Assembly: GCA_017519975.1 (NCBI GenBank)
Contig: JAFWRM010000040.1
Location: forward strand, 1-64,000
Origin: Oscillospiraceae bacterium
GTDB lineage: Bacteria > Bacillota > Clostridia > Oscillospirales > Oscillospiraceae
Length of the DNA: 64,000 bases
Direction: 5' to 3'
A program made the position numbers and the translations under genes. Shown here piece by piece: positions 50,359-58,807 of this stretch. The notes beneath the pieces were generated by a model. It was given only the letters and a program-made list of their open reading frames with translations. It was not told the origin of the DNA and did not search any database. How positions within the stretch are numbered: the first letter of the stretch is position 1; the number at the start of each line of letters is the position of its first letter.

Positions 50359-50369
50359 TTTGTGTCTTC

Positions 50370-50399
50370 GCCCCGTCTGTCTCCGCAGACGGGGCTTTC
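50370..50399 (+). terminator. Terminator after the small-protein gene
   Basis: GCCCCGTCTG (50370-50379) with CAGACGGGGC (50386-50395), then TTTCT. Confidence 0.8.
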
Positions 50400-50430
50400 T
50401 GTACCGTCGACCAGGAAAGGAGGCGCCGGA

Positions 50431-51561
50431 ATGCCAACGGGAAAAAGGAAGCTCCGTCTGGGCGGTTACATTCTGGCCGCCCTTCTGCCCTCCGCGCTGA
50501 TCACCGCGTTTTACGTGCTGGCAGCCCGTACCTCGGTTCTTGTCTCCGTTCAGCGGCATTTCTCCCGTCCCGCGCTGGACGCCATGGGGCGCGCCTTCTC
50601 CACCGTCCCCTTTTCCTTCATGGAATTCTACATCGTTCTGGTGCTGGCGGCCGTTGTGCTGTTCCTGGTGCGGCTGATCCGACGGCTGATCCTCGGTCCC
50701 GGACCGCGGCTGCTGACCGTACTGAAATACTTTCTCGTACTGATGTGCGCCGCCGGCGTCATCTGGAACGGGTACTGCTGGCTGTGGAACGCCGGCTACT
50801 ACGACTCTTCCTTCGCGGAACAGGCGGAGATGAAGGCTCCCGGCGCCTATCCGGAAGAGCTGGAAAGCGCTTCCCGGCTCTTTCTCTCGATGGCCAACCG
50901 GCTCGCGCCTCTGGTTCCCCGAGGAGAGGACGGCACCATGGTCTTTTCCCTGAACGACGCCATGACAGAGTATCCGGGACTTTACGACCCCCTGACGGAG
51001 GAATTCCCCTGTCTGTCCGGGCAGACGACCCGTCCAAAGGGCGTGTTCTTTTCCCGGATCATGAGCCGCATGGGCTTCACCGGCATCTTCTTTCCCTTCT
51101 CCGGGGAAACCTATATCAACACCCACCAGCCCGCCTGGTCCATCCCGGATACCGTCGCCCATGAGATCGCCCATCAGCGGGGCGTGCATCTGGAGGCCGA
51201 GTGCAATTTTCTTGGCATAGCCGCGTGCCTGCAGAGCGGCGACGCGCGGTTTCAGTATTCCGGATACCTGTGCGGCCTGATCCATCTGACGAACGCCCTG
51301 TATAAGGCCGATCCGGACGCCTGGGCCGACATCCGGTCCGGCTTCTGCCCCGAGCTGGAAGCGGACTGGCAGTACAATTCCCGCTACTGGAAGGAGATGG
51401 AGGGCGCCGTATCCAAAGTGAGCGACACCGTCTACGACGCGTTTCTGAAAGTGAACACCCAGCCGTCCGGTCTGAAAAGCTACGGCGAGTGCGTGGATCT
51501 GCTGATCCTGTGGATGCAGGAAAGCCCCCATTCCCCGGTTAAACTGACCAAAAGAAACTGA
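50431..51561 (+). CDS. DUF3810-family membrane metallopeptidase-like protein
   Basis: 376 residues; ATG 50431 has AAAGGAGG upstream. Three N-terminal membrane helices (GGYILAALLPSALITAFYVL, FMEFYIVLVLAAVVLFLVRL, LKYFLVLMCAAGVIWNGYCW) are followed by an extracytoplasmic domain with the zinc-protease motif HEIAHQRGVHLEAECNF (HExxH plus a downstream Glu). FPFSGETYINTHQPAWSIPD just before it is characteristic of DUF3810. Likely a membrane-bound metallopeptidase; substrate unknown. 16 nt before the MBL gene. Confidence 0.85.
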   Translation: MPTGKRKLRLGGYILAALLPSALITAFYVLAARTSVLVSVQRHFSRPALDAMGRAFSTVPFSFMEFYIVLVLAAVVLFLVRLIRRLILGPGPRLLTVLKYFLVLMCAAGVIWNGYCWLWNAGYYDSSFAEQAEMKAPGAYPEELESASRLFLSMANRLAPLVPRGEDGTMVFSLNDAMTEYPGLYDPLTEEFPCLSGQTTRPKGVFFSRIMSRMGFTGIFFPFSGETYINTHQPAWSIPDTVAHEIAHQRGVHLEAECNFLGIAACLQSGDARFQYSGYLCGLIHLTNALYKADPDAWADIRSGFCPELEADWQYNSRYWKEMEGAVSKVSDTVYDAFLKVNTQPSGLKSYGECVDLLILWMQESPHSPVKLTKRN

Positions 51562-51577
51562 CAGGGAGGAACGAATC

Positions 51578-52207
51578 ATGAAACTGATCTGGCACGGCCA
51601 CGCCTGCTTCCAGATTGAGGAAGACGGCTGGTCCGTCGTGTGCGACCCCTACGCGCCGGGTTATGTCCCCGGTCTTCGCGAACTATCCGTCACGGCCGAC
51701 GACGTGTTCTGCAGTCACGGCCATGACGACCATAATTACGTTCAGGCCGTGACCCTGAACGGCACCGGCGACCGGCGGTTTTCCGTGACGGCGGTCGACT
51801 GCTGGCACGACGACGCCGGCGGCGCCCTGCGCGGCCCCAACCGCATCCATGTGTTCGATCTGCCGTCCGGTCTGCGGGCCGTTCATCTTGGGGATCTGGG
51901 CCATCGGCTGAGCGAGGAGCAGGCGGCCGCAATCGGTACCCCGGACGTGCTGATGATCCCCGTGGGCGGGTTCTTCACCATCGGTCCGGAGGACGCCCGG
52001 GCGGTATGCGATCAGCTGAAGCCGCGGGTCATCGTTCCCATGCATTTCCGCGGACGTTCCTTTGGCTTCGACGTGATCGGACCCGCAGAGGATTTCACGG
52101 CGCTGTTCCCCGCGGAGCGGGTCTTCCGTCCCGATTCCTGCGAGCTGGAGGTCGGTCCGGATTCCCCCTCCGGCGTATTTGTGCTTACTCCCCGCCTTCT
52201 GGCATAA
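51578..52207 (+). CDS. MBL-fold metal-dependent hydrolase
   Basis: 209 residues, AGGGAGG before ATG 51578. MKLIWHGHACFQIEEDGWSV, the metal-binding SHGHDDHNYVQAV (HxHxDH), HLGDLGHRLSEEQAAAIG with Asp, and the late PMHFRG His match the UPF0173/UlaG-like group of beta-lactamase-fold hydrolases. Cytoplasmic; substrate unknown. Confidence 0.85.
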   Translation: MKLIWHGHACFQIEEDGWSVVCDPYAPGYVPGLRELSVTADDVFCSHGHDDHNYVQAVTLNGTGDRRFSVTAVDCWHDDAGGALRGPNRIHVFDLPSGLRAVHLGDLGHRLSEEQAAAIGTPDVLMIPVGGFFTIGPEDARAVCDQLKPRVIVPMHFRGRSFGFDVIGPAEDFTALFPAERVFRPDSCELEVGPDSPSGVFVLTPRLLA

Positions 52208-52233
52208 CTCTTCCGGTTTATCCGATCCCTCTA

Positions 52234-52263
52234 TTGCCAGAACGGGGGCCGGTATGATAGAAT
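52234..52263 (+). promoter_or_regulatory. Promoter of the small P-loop gene
   Basis: TTGCCA (52234-52239), 18 nt, TAGAAT (52258-52263). Confidence 0.5.
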
Positions 52264-52301
52264 GATCCCAGCAAAACCAACGATAAGGGAGTGCATTTAC
52301 T

Positions 52302-52712
52302 ATGGTTAAAGTTATCATGGGCCTGAAAGGCTCCGGCAAGACCAAGCAGCTGGTGGATCTGGTCAAAGCAGCGGCTGAGGCCGAACCGGGCAACGTGGTC
52401 TGCATTGAACGCAAGCCCCAGCTCACCTATGATCTGCCCTATACCGTGCGGCTGGTCGCCGCTTCCGACTACCGTCTGACGAATTACGACGCCCTGAAGG
52501 GCTTCGTATGCGGCATGCACGCCGGCAACTACGACATCACCCATATTTTCATCGACAATCTGTTCAAGATCGTTGACCGCACCTACGACGCGGAAGCGGA
52601 GGATTTCGTGAACTGGTGTGTGGCTTTCTCCGAGAAGGAGGGCGTCAATTTCACCATGACCCTGAGCGCCGACGTCGCTCTCGCGTCTGACAAGATCAAG
52701 GCCCTGTTCTGA
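52302..52712 (+). CDS. Small P-loop ATP-binding protein
   Basis: 136 residues. Walker A MGLKGSGKTKQLVDLVKAAA (GxxGxGKT, residues 7-14), a Walker B-like DITHIFIDNLFKI near 82-90, and conserved-looking DAEAEDFVNWCVAFSEKEGV. The size resembles a minimal thymidine-kinase-like or RecA-like core. I recognise it only as a family of short Clostridia ATP-binding proteins. It has its own promoter and terminator. Function unknown. Confidence 0.7.
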   Translation: MVKVIMGLKGSGKTKQLVDLVKAAAEAEPGNVVCIERKPQLTYDLPYTVRLVAASDYRLTNYDALKGFVCGMHAGNYDITHIFIDNLFKIVDRTYDAEAEDFVNWCVAFSEKEGVNFTMTLSADVALASDKIKALF

Positions 52713-52729
52713 TGCATCTGTGAATGTCG

Positions 52730-52759
52730 AGCCCGCCATGAGTTCCATGGCGGGCTTTT
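52730..52759 (+). terminator. Intrinsic terminator
   Basis: AGCCCGCCATG (52730-52740), loop AGTTC, CATGGCGGGCT (52746-52756), then TTTCC. Confidence 0.8.
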
Positions 52760-52778
52760 CCGTACGGAGGACGACCCC

Positions 52779-53417
52779 ATGAAAGAGAATTATCAGCGTC
52801 AGCTGGACGAGATCATCGAGATGCGTCAGCAGGCCGGCGACGTTCCCACGCTCTTCCTGCACAGCTGCTGCGGCCCCTGCAGCAGTTACGTTCTGGAGTA
52901 TCTGACCCGGTTTTTCCGCATCACCCTGTTCTACTACAATCCGAACATGGACACGGCGGAGGAGTACGCCCGCAGAACGGAGGCGGTCCGTCTTCTGCTG
53001 GCAAGCGCTTCCTATCCCAATCCCGTCTCCCTCCAGGTCGCTCCCTACGACCACGCGCCGTTCCTGCAGGCGGTGGCCGGACTGGAAGGCGAACCGGAGG
53101 GCGGAGCACGGTGTACCCGCTGCTTTGAACTGCGGCTGGAAGAGGCGGCGCGCCTTGCCGCCCTCGGCGGTTTCGATTATTACGCTGCCACTCTCACCGT
53201 CAGCCCTCACAAGGACGCGGAGCGCATCAACCGCATCGGCCGTGAGATGGGCCGGCGCTACGGTGTGCTCTGGCTCCCCTCGGACTTCAAGAAAAAGGAC
53301 GGCTTCAAGCGCAGCACCATCCTGTCCAAGGAGTACGGACTGTACCGCCAGGATTACTGCGGCTGCGAATTTTCAAAAGGCCATCTGCCCGGACTGCCGC
53401 CGTTGGCTGACGGCTGA
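52779..53417 (+). CDS. queH: Epoxyqueuosine reductase QueH
   Basis: 212 residues, ACGGAGGACGACCCC before ATG 52779. Four cysteine motifs of the DUF208/QueH family: LFLHSCCGPCSSYVLEYLTR, GARCTRCFELRLEEAARLA, and YRQDYCGCEFS, with DYYAATLTVSPHKDAERINR between. Reduces epoxyqueuosine to queuosine in tRNA. 24 nt upstream of an ene-reductase on the same strand. Confidence 0.93.
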   Translation: MKENYQRQLDEIIEMRQQAGDVPTLFLHSCCGPCSSYVLEYLTRFFRITLFYYNPNMDTAEEYARRTEAVRLLLASASYPNPVSLQVAPYDHAPFLQAVAGLEGEPEGGARCTRCFELRLEEAARLAALGGFDYYAATLTVSPHKDAERINRIGREMGRRYGVLWLPSDFKKKDGFKRSTILSKEYGLYRQDYCGCEFSKGHLPGLPPLADG

Positions 53418-53441
53418 TACGACAAAGGAGGCTGCACAACC

Positions 53442-55436
53442 ATGTCTGAATTCAGGTATCCCCATCTGTTCCAGCCCATCGTTCTGGGCCGTCAGTTTTT
53501 CCGGAACCGCATTTTCAATTCCCCCACCGGCGTCGCCATCGAGCCGGAGCGCTACAGCTGCGCCTACTATGAGCGCAAGGCCGTCGGCGGCGCGGCCAGC
53601 GTCTGCATCGGGGACGCCTGCCCCAACGAGAACGGCAGGGCCAGAGGCCTTCAGATCAACCTCTGGAACGACGATGAGAACCAGAAGCTGTCCGATATTG
53701 CGCACAGCATCACGCGCCACGGTGCCGTAGCCAGCATAGAGATCCTGGACGCCGGCAACTGCTCATACTACTCCGCCTCGCTGGGCGCTCCCCTGTACGG
53801 GCCGATGGACGGAGTCAGCCCCTTCGGAGACGAGATCCGCGCCATGACGGAAGAACAGATCCTGGAGGTCATCGAGCAGCACGCCCGGGCCGCGCTGTAC
53901 GCCAAGCGGCTGGGCTTCGGCATGGTGACGGTCCACGGCGGCCACGGGTGGCTGATCACACAGTTCATGGACCGCGCCAACACCAGAAAGGACCGCTGGG
54001 GCGGCAGCATCGAAAACCGCGCCCGTCTGGCCGTCGCCATCTGCGATCGTATCCACCAGGTATGCGGAAGCGGCTTTCCCGTAGAGATGCGCATGGTCGG
54101 GGACGAGGTCTATGAAGGCGGGTATCATATCGAGGAGGGCATCGCCCAGGCCGTGCAGCTGGACGGTCACGCCGACCTGATCCACGTTTCCACCGGGAGC
54201 CACGAAGTGGCGGAGGTGTTCACGGTGACGCACCCGAGCATGTTCCTTGCCGACGGCGCCAACGTCAGGTACGCCGCGGAGATCCGAAAGCACGTCCGCC
54301 GTTCCCCCGTGGCCACGGTGGGCGCTCTGAGCGAACCGGAGCTGCTTGAGGAGATCATCGCCTCCGGGAAAGCGGACGTGGTAGAGATGGCACGCGGCTT
54401 GATCTGCGACCCGGATCTGCCCATCAAGCTGCAGACCGGCCATGACGACGAGGTAAGAAAGTGCATGCGCTGCCTGTACTGCTTCAGCACCCACATGCAG
54501 TCCGCGGTGATCCCCTGCGCCATCAACCCGGAGATCGGGCACGAGTATGAGATGTACAGCACGCCTCCGGTCCGGACAAAGAAGCGCGTGCTGATCGCCG
54601 GCGGAGGCATGGCCGGCATGCAGGCGGCCATCACCGCCGCTGACGACGGGCACGACATAATTCTGTGTGAGAAAGGCCCACGTCTGGGCGGCGCTCTCCT
54701 GTGCGAGGAGAAGGTCCCCTTCAAGGAAAAACTCGCTCAGTACATCGCCCTGCAGACCCGGCTCATCGGCCGCCGCGGGAACATCGACGTACGGCTGAAC
54801 ACTCCCGTCACGCCCGATCTGATCCGTCAGATCGCTCCGGACGCCGTCATCTGCGCCCTCGGTGCCCGCCCGATACGTCCGGATCTCCCGGGCATCGACC
54901 GCCCGGAGGTATTCGGGGCGGAGGAGATCTATAGCGAACCGGAAAAGGCAGGCGGCCGTGTCGTGATCCTCGGCGGCGGGCTCGTAGGTCTGGAGCTTTC
55001 CGTATGGCTGGCTTCCCTGGGCCGTCGGGTCACCGTTGTGGAAATGATGCCGGATCTGAACGACGGCGGCAACGTGCTGCACGGCCTCGCGCTGACCGGC
55101 CAGCTGAAAAAGCTGGGCGTCACCGTCAGTCCCGCCACCATGGCCCTCGAGATCACGGACGGCGGCGTACGGTGCCGCTATACCGGCGCCGAGCCCCACC
55201 CCGGCTTCCGCTTCGGGACGGGTGTTTTCTATCCCGCCGCCTCCGAAGGCGAAACGGTATTCCCGGCGGATACCGTGATCTACGCCGTCGGCCAGCGGCC
55301 GCTGTGGGAGGAAGCGGATGCTCTCCGCGGCGTCGTCCCGGAATTTCACCAGATCGGAGACTGCGTGATGCCGAAAAACATCCATGAGGCAACGCGCACT
55401 GCGTACTACACGGCCCGGGATCTCGGCAGAATGTGA
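53442..55436 (+). CDS. NADH:flavin oxidoreductase (OYE type) with FeS and FAD domains
   Basis: 664 residues, AAAGGAGG before ATG 53442. The same three-part build as 47491-49485 but only distantly similar: TIM barrel (FQPIVLGRQFFRNRIFNSPT, VHGGHGWLITQFMDRANTRK, RWGGSIENRARLAVAICDRI), 4Fe-4S region CMRCLYCFSTHMQSAVIPCA, and Rossmann domains (VLIAGGGMAGMQAAITAADD, AVICALGARPIRPDLPGIDR, VVILGGGLVGLELSVWLASL). Unlike its paralogue the barrel replaces the usual active-site stretch by ILDAGNCSYYSASLG. Enoate/dienoyl reductase activity is likely; the acceptor is unknown. Terminates at 55446. Confidence 0.88.
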   Translation: MSEFRYPHLFQPIVLGRQFFRNRIFNSPTGVAIEPERYSCAYYERKAVGGAASVCIGDACPNENGRARGLQINLWNDDENQKLSDIAHSITRHGAVASIEILDAGNCSYYSASLGAPLYGPMDGVSPFGDEIRAMTEEQILEVIEQHARAALYAKRLGFGMVTVHGGHGWLITQFMDRANTRKDRWGGSIENRARLAVAICDRIHQVCGSGFPVEMRMVGDEVYEGGYHIEEGIAQAVQLDGHADLIHVSTGSHEVAEVFTVTHPSMFLADGANVRYAAEIRKHVRRSPVATVGALSEPELLEEIIASGKADVVEMARGLICDPDLPIKLQTGHDDEVRKCMRCLYCFSTHMQSAVIPCAINPEIGHEYEMYSTPPVRTKKRVLIAGGGMAGMQAAITAADDGHDIILCEKGPRLGGALLCEEKVPFKEKLAQYIALQTRLIGRRGNIDVRLNTPVTPDLIRQIAPDAVICALGARPIRPDLPGIDRPEVFGAEEIYSEPEKAGGRVVILGGGLVGLELSVWLASLGRRVTVVEMMPDLNDGGNVLHGLALTGQLKKLGVTVSPATMALEITDGGVRCRYTGAEPHPGFRFGTGVFYPAASEGETVFPADTVIYAVGQRPLWEEADALRGVVPEFHQIGDCVMPKNIHEATRTAYYTARDLGRM

Positions 55437-55445
55437 CCACAGCAG

Positions 55446-55485
55446 AAACCGGGCCCGGCCTATGAAGGCCGGGCCCGGTTTTATT
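55446..55485 (+). terminator. Bidirectional terminator
   Basis: A 16-bp perfect stem (55446-55461 with 55466-55481), loop ATGA, then TATTCT. Serves the convergent transglutaminase gene too. Confidence 0.85.
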
Positions 55486-55496
55486 CTGTCCTTTTT

Positions 55497-57026
55497 CTAT
55501 TCCTGCACGTATCTGCGGTACAGAAGCGCCACGTCGTTCAGCGCCACGTTCCCGTCCTCGTCCATATCGGCCGCCGCGAGCGCGCCGGCCGTCAGATGCG
55601 TCCTGCCGGTCACATGCCGGAACAGCACGGCAACGTCCTCCAGCGTCACGGCGCCGTCGCAGGTCACATCTCCCATCAGAAACTGCAGTTCGATCTTGCG
55701 CAGGTCCTTGCTGTCATAGGGTACGGACGGCGTCTGCTGGCAGGACCAGATGAGCCGGTCTCCCTCCCCCAGCATGCCGTAGATGTACCCGTCGGCCGTA
55801 TCCGGCTGACAGAACACTTCCGTCTTCCCGGTCGAAGGATCATAGACAAGCACTTCCCGGTACGTGTTGAAGTACAGCCTCCCCCGATATTCGTACAGTC
55901 CGGCCCATATTCTTCCCGGATAATACGACGATGTCGACTCGAAAACGTACCAGTATCCGATCTCAGCTGCCAGTTCCACCGAGCCCGTGTCCGCGTGCAT
56001 GCAGAATAGCCCTTGCTTTCCGTTCACGACGCCGCAGTAATAACGGTCGCTGCCGAGGAAAGCCACCGGACTGCCGGCCGCCGTCATATACGCCGTTTCA
56101 AAGGAAGCATCGTCACAGACAAGCTCCGTCAGATCCCAGCCGTAGTGCTCGTGGTTTTCATCTCCGACGGTGGCATCCGTCAGCAGAAAATAGCTGTGAC
56201 CGGCCAGCCCGAAATTATCCTGCACCGGATCGTCCCACGTCACGTCGAGATGGTAGTAGTGCCCATTCAGCTTCACCATGTTCCAGGCGTGGTTCATGCC
56301 GTCGCTTTCCACCGCATAGCACTCCACGCCCTGCTGTACCATCACATACTGGAACAGGTAGGCGTAGCTCTGGCACACGCCAAGTCCTTCCGTCATCAGG
56401 ATGGCCGGATAGTACTTCTCCAGCGCCGTGTCGTAGTGGTAATGGGCGCACATGTAATCGTGCAGCCGAAGGACCCGTTCCTCCGGTGAAAGGCTCTGAT
56501 CCGCAACCGCCGCCAGCTCCGCCAGGCCTGCGTCGATCCGATCGATCCAGGCGACGGTCTGCTCCTGTCCCAGTCCGTTCGTCAGAGCGATCCGGGAATA
56601 GCTGCTGCTCTGGTAATACAGCAGGGCGCTGATGTTCGTCCCGTCAAGGTACGGACAGTAATACCCGATGTGCCGGACCTGCGCCGCGCTGACCGGAATG
56701 GCCAGATCCGATATGGTCACGCTGCTCCGGCCCGCCAGAAGAGCCGTGCGGATCCGGCCGCACAGCTCCGTCAGAAGCGCAAGCTGCTCCTCCGGAGTAC
56801 AGGAAGCCGCGGTCTCCGTGTTCCCGGACGTTCCGTTCGGGGAGGCCGTTTCAGGATCCGGCAGGATCTCCGTCTCTCTCAGCGGCGCCGCGGGCCGTTC
56901 TTCCGCGGGAAGGGGCATAGCCGCCTCCGATCCCAGCGCCGCTGCCGGAACTGCCGTCAGCACAAGCACGCACAGAAGAGCCGCCAGAATCCTTCCGGCA
57001 TATTTTTTCCCGTCGCATGCTCTCAT
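55497..57026 (-). CDS. Secreted transglutaminase-like protein with C-terminal dockerin
   Basis: 509 residues from ATG 57026. Signal peptide (RILAALLCVLVLTAVPAAAL), a linker, then a transglutaminase-like domain with the catalytic triad: Cys in GLGVCQSYAYLFQYVMVQQG, His in SDGMNHAWNMVKLNGHYYHL, Asp in DVTWDDPVQDNFG. A middle beta-propeller-like segment (GRIWAGLYEYRGRLYFNTYR) follows. The last 60 residues are a type I dockerin: GDVTCDGAVTLEDVAVLFRH and AADMDEDGNVALNDVALLYR, two EF-hand-like Ca-binding loops. Such enzymes act outside the cell, here possibly tethered to a cohesin. The gene ends with TAG, one of the few in the window. Confidence 0.85.
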   Translation of the reverse strand: MRACDGKKYAGRILAALLCVLVLTAVPAAALGSEAAMPLPAEERPAAPLRETEILPDPETASPNGTSGNTETAASCTPEEQLALLTELCGRIRTALLAGRSSVTISDLAIPVSAAQVRHIGYYCPYLDGTNISALLYYQSSSYSRIALTNGLGQEQTVAWIDRIDAGLAELAAVADQSLSPEERVLRLHDYMCAHYHYDTALEKYYPAILMTEGLGVCQSYAYLFQYVMVQQGVECYAVESDGMNHAWNMVKLNGHYYHLDVTWDDPVQDNFGLAGHSYFLLTDATVGDENHEHYGWDLTELVCDDASFETAYMTAAGSPVAFLGSDRYYCGVVNGKQGLFCMHADTGSVELAAEIGYWYVFESTSSYYPGRIWAGLYEYRGRLYFNTYREVLVYDPSTGKTEVFCQPDTADGYIYGMLGEGDRLIWSCQQTPSVPYDSKDLRKIELQFLMGDVTCDGAVTLEDVAVLFRHVTGRTHLTAGALAAADMDEDGNVALNDVALLYRRYVQE

Positions 57027-57045
57027 TCGTTCCGTCCTCTGCCGG

Positions 57046-57855
57046 TCACAGCTTCTCCATGGGGGTATCGCCAAGATTGCGGCTAACGTCCGTCGTTACG
57101 TCGGCAAAGGTGAGCGGCCGGTAGCCTTCCATCTCCGCCGTCACGGTAAAGCGGCCGTTGTCCGGCAGATCCCGGAACCAGTAATCACCGAAATCATCCG
57201 TGACCGTCTCCAGCGCCAGCCCCTCTCCGACGCAGGTGACCCGTGCCCCGATCAGCACCTCCTGCTCCTCCGCGTCGTACAGCGTGCCGGCCAGAAACCG
57301 CCCCGGCATGTTCAGGTAGTAAACGTTGGGGCCTCCCTCCGGGTGGAGCACGAACGCATGCTTCAGTTCCTCGGCGAACTCCTCCTTCTCCCCGAAGCGC
57401 ATGGCGTCCGTCGGGCAGGCCTCCACGCAGCGGGGCAGCTTTGCGCCGTTGTCCAGCAGATGCGCGCAGCCGGTACATTTCTGGCAGATGCCAAGTTCTT
57501 CGTTCTTGTAAATGGCGTCCCACGGGCAGGCGTCCATGCACGCGCCGCACCCGCTGCACACGGCGGGATCGATGAGCACCAGTCCGTCCTCCCGCTTCTT
57601 CACGGCGCCGGTCGGGCAGACCTCCCGGCACGCGGGCTCGTCGCAGTGCGCGCACAGCTGGGATACGTAGTGGATCTTCACCTTGGGGATCGTCCCCTCC
57701 GGATGCTCGTGCACCTTGCACCAGAACTGCCCGATGGCGGGCTGCGGTCTGGAATAGGGCATCCAGTCGTTGAAGCAGTTTTCATCCTTGCAGGCCAGCT
57801 GGCAGTTGTAGCAGCCGCTGCAGCGGGCAATGTCGATTACGAATACCTTTGGCAT
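57046..57855 (-). CDS. DmsB/HybA-like ferredoxin fused to a carboxypeptidase-regulatory-like domain
   Basis: 269 residues from ATG 57855 (GGAGGACC upstream). Four 4Fe-4S sites: CSGCYNCQLACKDENC, CAHCDEPACREVCPTGAV, CSGCGACMDACPWDAIY, and CQKCTGCAHLL with CVEACPTDAM. The C-terminal 75 residues (FLAGTLYDAEEQEVLIGARV, FGDYWFRDLPDNGRFTVTAE) form a CarboxypepD_reg-type beta-sandwich as seen in some molybdo-oxidoreductase electron-transfer subunits of anaerobes. No catalytic molybdopterin subunit or membrane anchor is adjacent, so it is an orphan. Its start shares a 200-bp region with the rhomboid gene. Confidence 0.85.
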   Translation of the reverse strand: MPKVFVIDIARCSGCYNCQLACKDENCFNDWMPYSRPQPAIGQFWCKVHEHPEGTIPKVKIHYVSQLCAHCDEPACREVCPTGAVKKREDGLVLIDPAVCSGCGACMDACPWDAIYKNEELGICQKCTGCAHLLDNGAKLPRCVEACPTDAMRFGEKEEFAEELKHAFVLHPEGGPNVYYLNMPGRFLAGTLYDAEEQEVLIGARVTCVGEGLALETVTDDFGDYWFRDLPDNGRFTVTAEMEGYRPLTFADVTTDVSRNLGDTPMEKL

Positions 57856-57936
57856 AGTGCGGTCCTCCGTCTTTCGTTCTGTTTTCAGTATACCACCGGA
57901 GCGCAGACATCGGAAAGGCAAAGACGGCCGCCTGTT

Positions 57937-57954
57937 AACAACCTGCAGGTTGTT
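57937..57954. promoter_or_regulatory. 18-bp perfect palindrome in the divergent region
   Basis: AACAACCTGCAGGTTGTT reads identically on both strands. It lies between the ferredoxin promoter (minus-strand TATACT near 57885-57890) and the rhomboid promoter, so it is a good operator candidate. Confidence 0.45.
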
Positions 57955-58018
57955 TCTCTCGGAGTTCGTCTGCCGTCCGCTCCGTTCCCGCTGCCCGGGG
58001 AGACCGTCTCGGCGGGAT

Positions 58019-58047
58019 TTGCATTCCACGGCCGAATCGGCTATACT
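58019..58047 (+). promoter_or_regulatory. Probable promoter of the rhomboid gene
   Basis: TTGCAT (58019-58024), 17 nt, TATACT (58042-58047), 93 nt before the ATG at 58141. A second candidate -35, TTGACA, lies at 58054-58059. Confidence 0.55.
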
Positions 58048-58140
58048 TTTTCTGTTGACATACTACCATATCATTTCCGTTTCTGCTACCGCTGCCAGTA
58101 CGAGTCTCGCACCGGCAGGGTGGACGGAAGGAGGTCTTCC

Positions 58141-58725
58141 ATGAAAAAACGGCTTCGCTACAATTCCCCCGTCATTCTGACCTTTGCCCTGCTGAGCCTT
58201 GCTGTGCTGGGACTGGACCGGATCACCGGAGGCGTCTCCACTTCGCGGCTGTTCTGCGTGTACCGCTCCTCTCTGACGTCCTTTCTGACATATCCCCGCT
58301 TCTTTCTTCACGTGCTGGGACACGCCAGCCTGTCCCATTACATCGGCAACATCCTGCTGATGCTGGTGGTGGGACCTCCGCTGGAGGAACGGTTTGGGAG
58401 CCGGGCCATTCTCCTTTCCATCGTCGTCACCGCGCTGGTCACTGGGATCGCCCATTTCATCCTGTTCCCCGGAACAGCGCTTCTGGGCGCCTCCGGCGTC
58501 GTGTTCATGCTGATCGTACTCCTCTCCATGACCGGAAACGGGCCGGATTCCATCCCTCTGACCATGCTGCTCGTAGTCGTTCTCTACCTGGGCGGAGAGA
58601 TCGTGGACGGGCTGTTCGTGAAGGACAACGTTTCACAGCTGACCCACATTCTGGGCGGCGTGTGCGGTCTGGTCATCGGCAGCTTTCTGTACCGCGGCCC
58701 ACGGCCCCGCCGCCGGCGCCGCTGA
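58141..58725 (+). CDS. Rhomboid-family intramembrane serine protease
   Basis: 194 residues, GGAGG before ATG 58141. Six hydrophobic segments. Catalytic Ser in LLGASGVVFMLIVLLSM (GxSG), catalytic His in LTHILGGVCGLVIGSFLYRG, and HYIGNILLMLVVGPPLEER as the conserved first helix pair (Asn-containing HxxxN). Ends in a run of Arg. Cleaves membrane substrates; none can be named. Confidence 0.85.
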   Translation: MKKRLRYNSPVILTFALLSLAVLGLDRITGGVSTSRLFCVYRSSLTSFLTYPRFFLHVLGHASLSHYIGNILLMLVVGPPLEERFGSRAILLSIVVTALVTGIAHFILFPGTALLGASGVVFMLIVLLSMTGNGPDSIPLTMLLVVVLYLGGEIVDGLFVKDNVSQLTHILGGVCGLVIGSFLYRGPRPRRRRR

Positions 58726-58730
58726 TCGGT

Positions 58731-58760
58731 TTGCGTTCTTCCCGTCACCTGTGATATAAT
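58731..58760 (+). promoter_or_regulatory. Promoter of the first MATE gene
   Basis: TTGCGT (58731-58736), 18 nt, TATAAT (58755-58760). Confidence 0.6.
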
Positions 58761-58807
58761 AATTATTTGTCAAACGTCATCTAAGATTCAGATATGGAGT
58801 GGTACTC

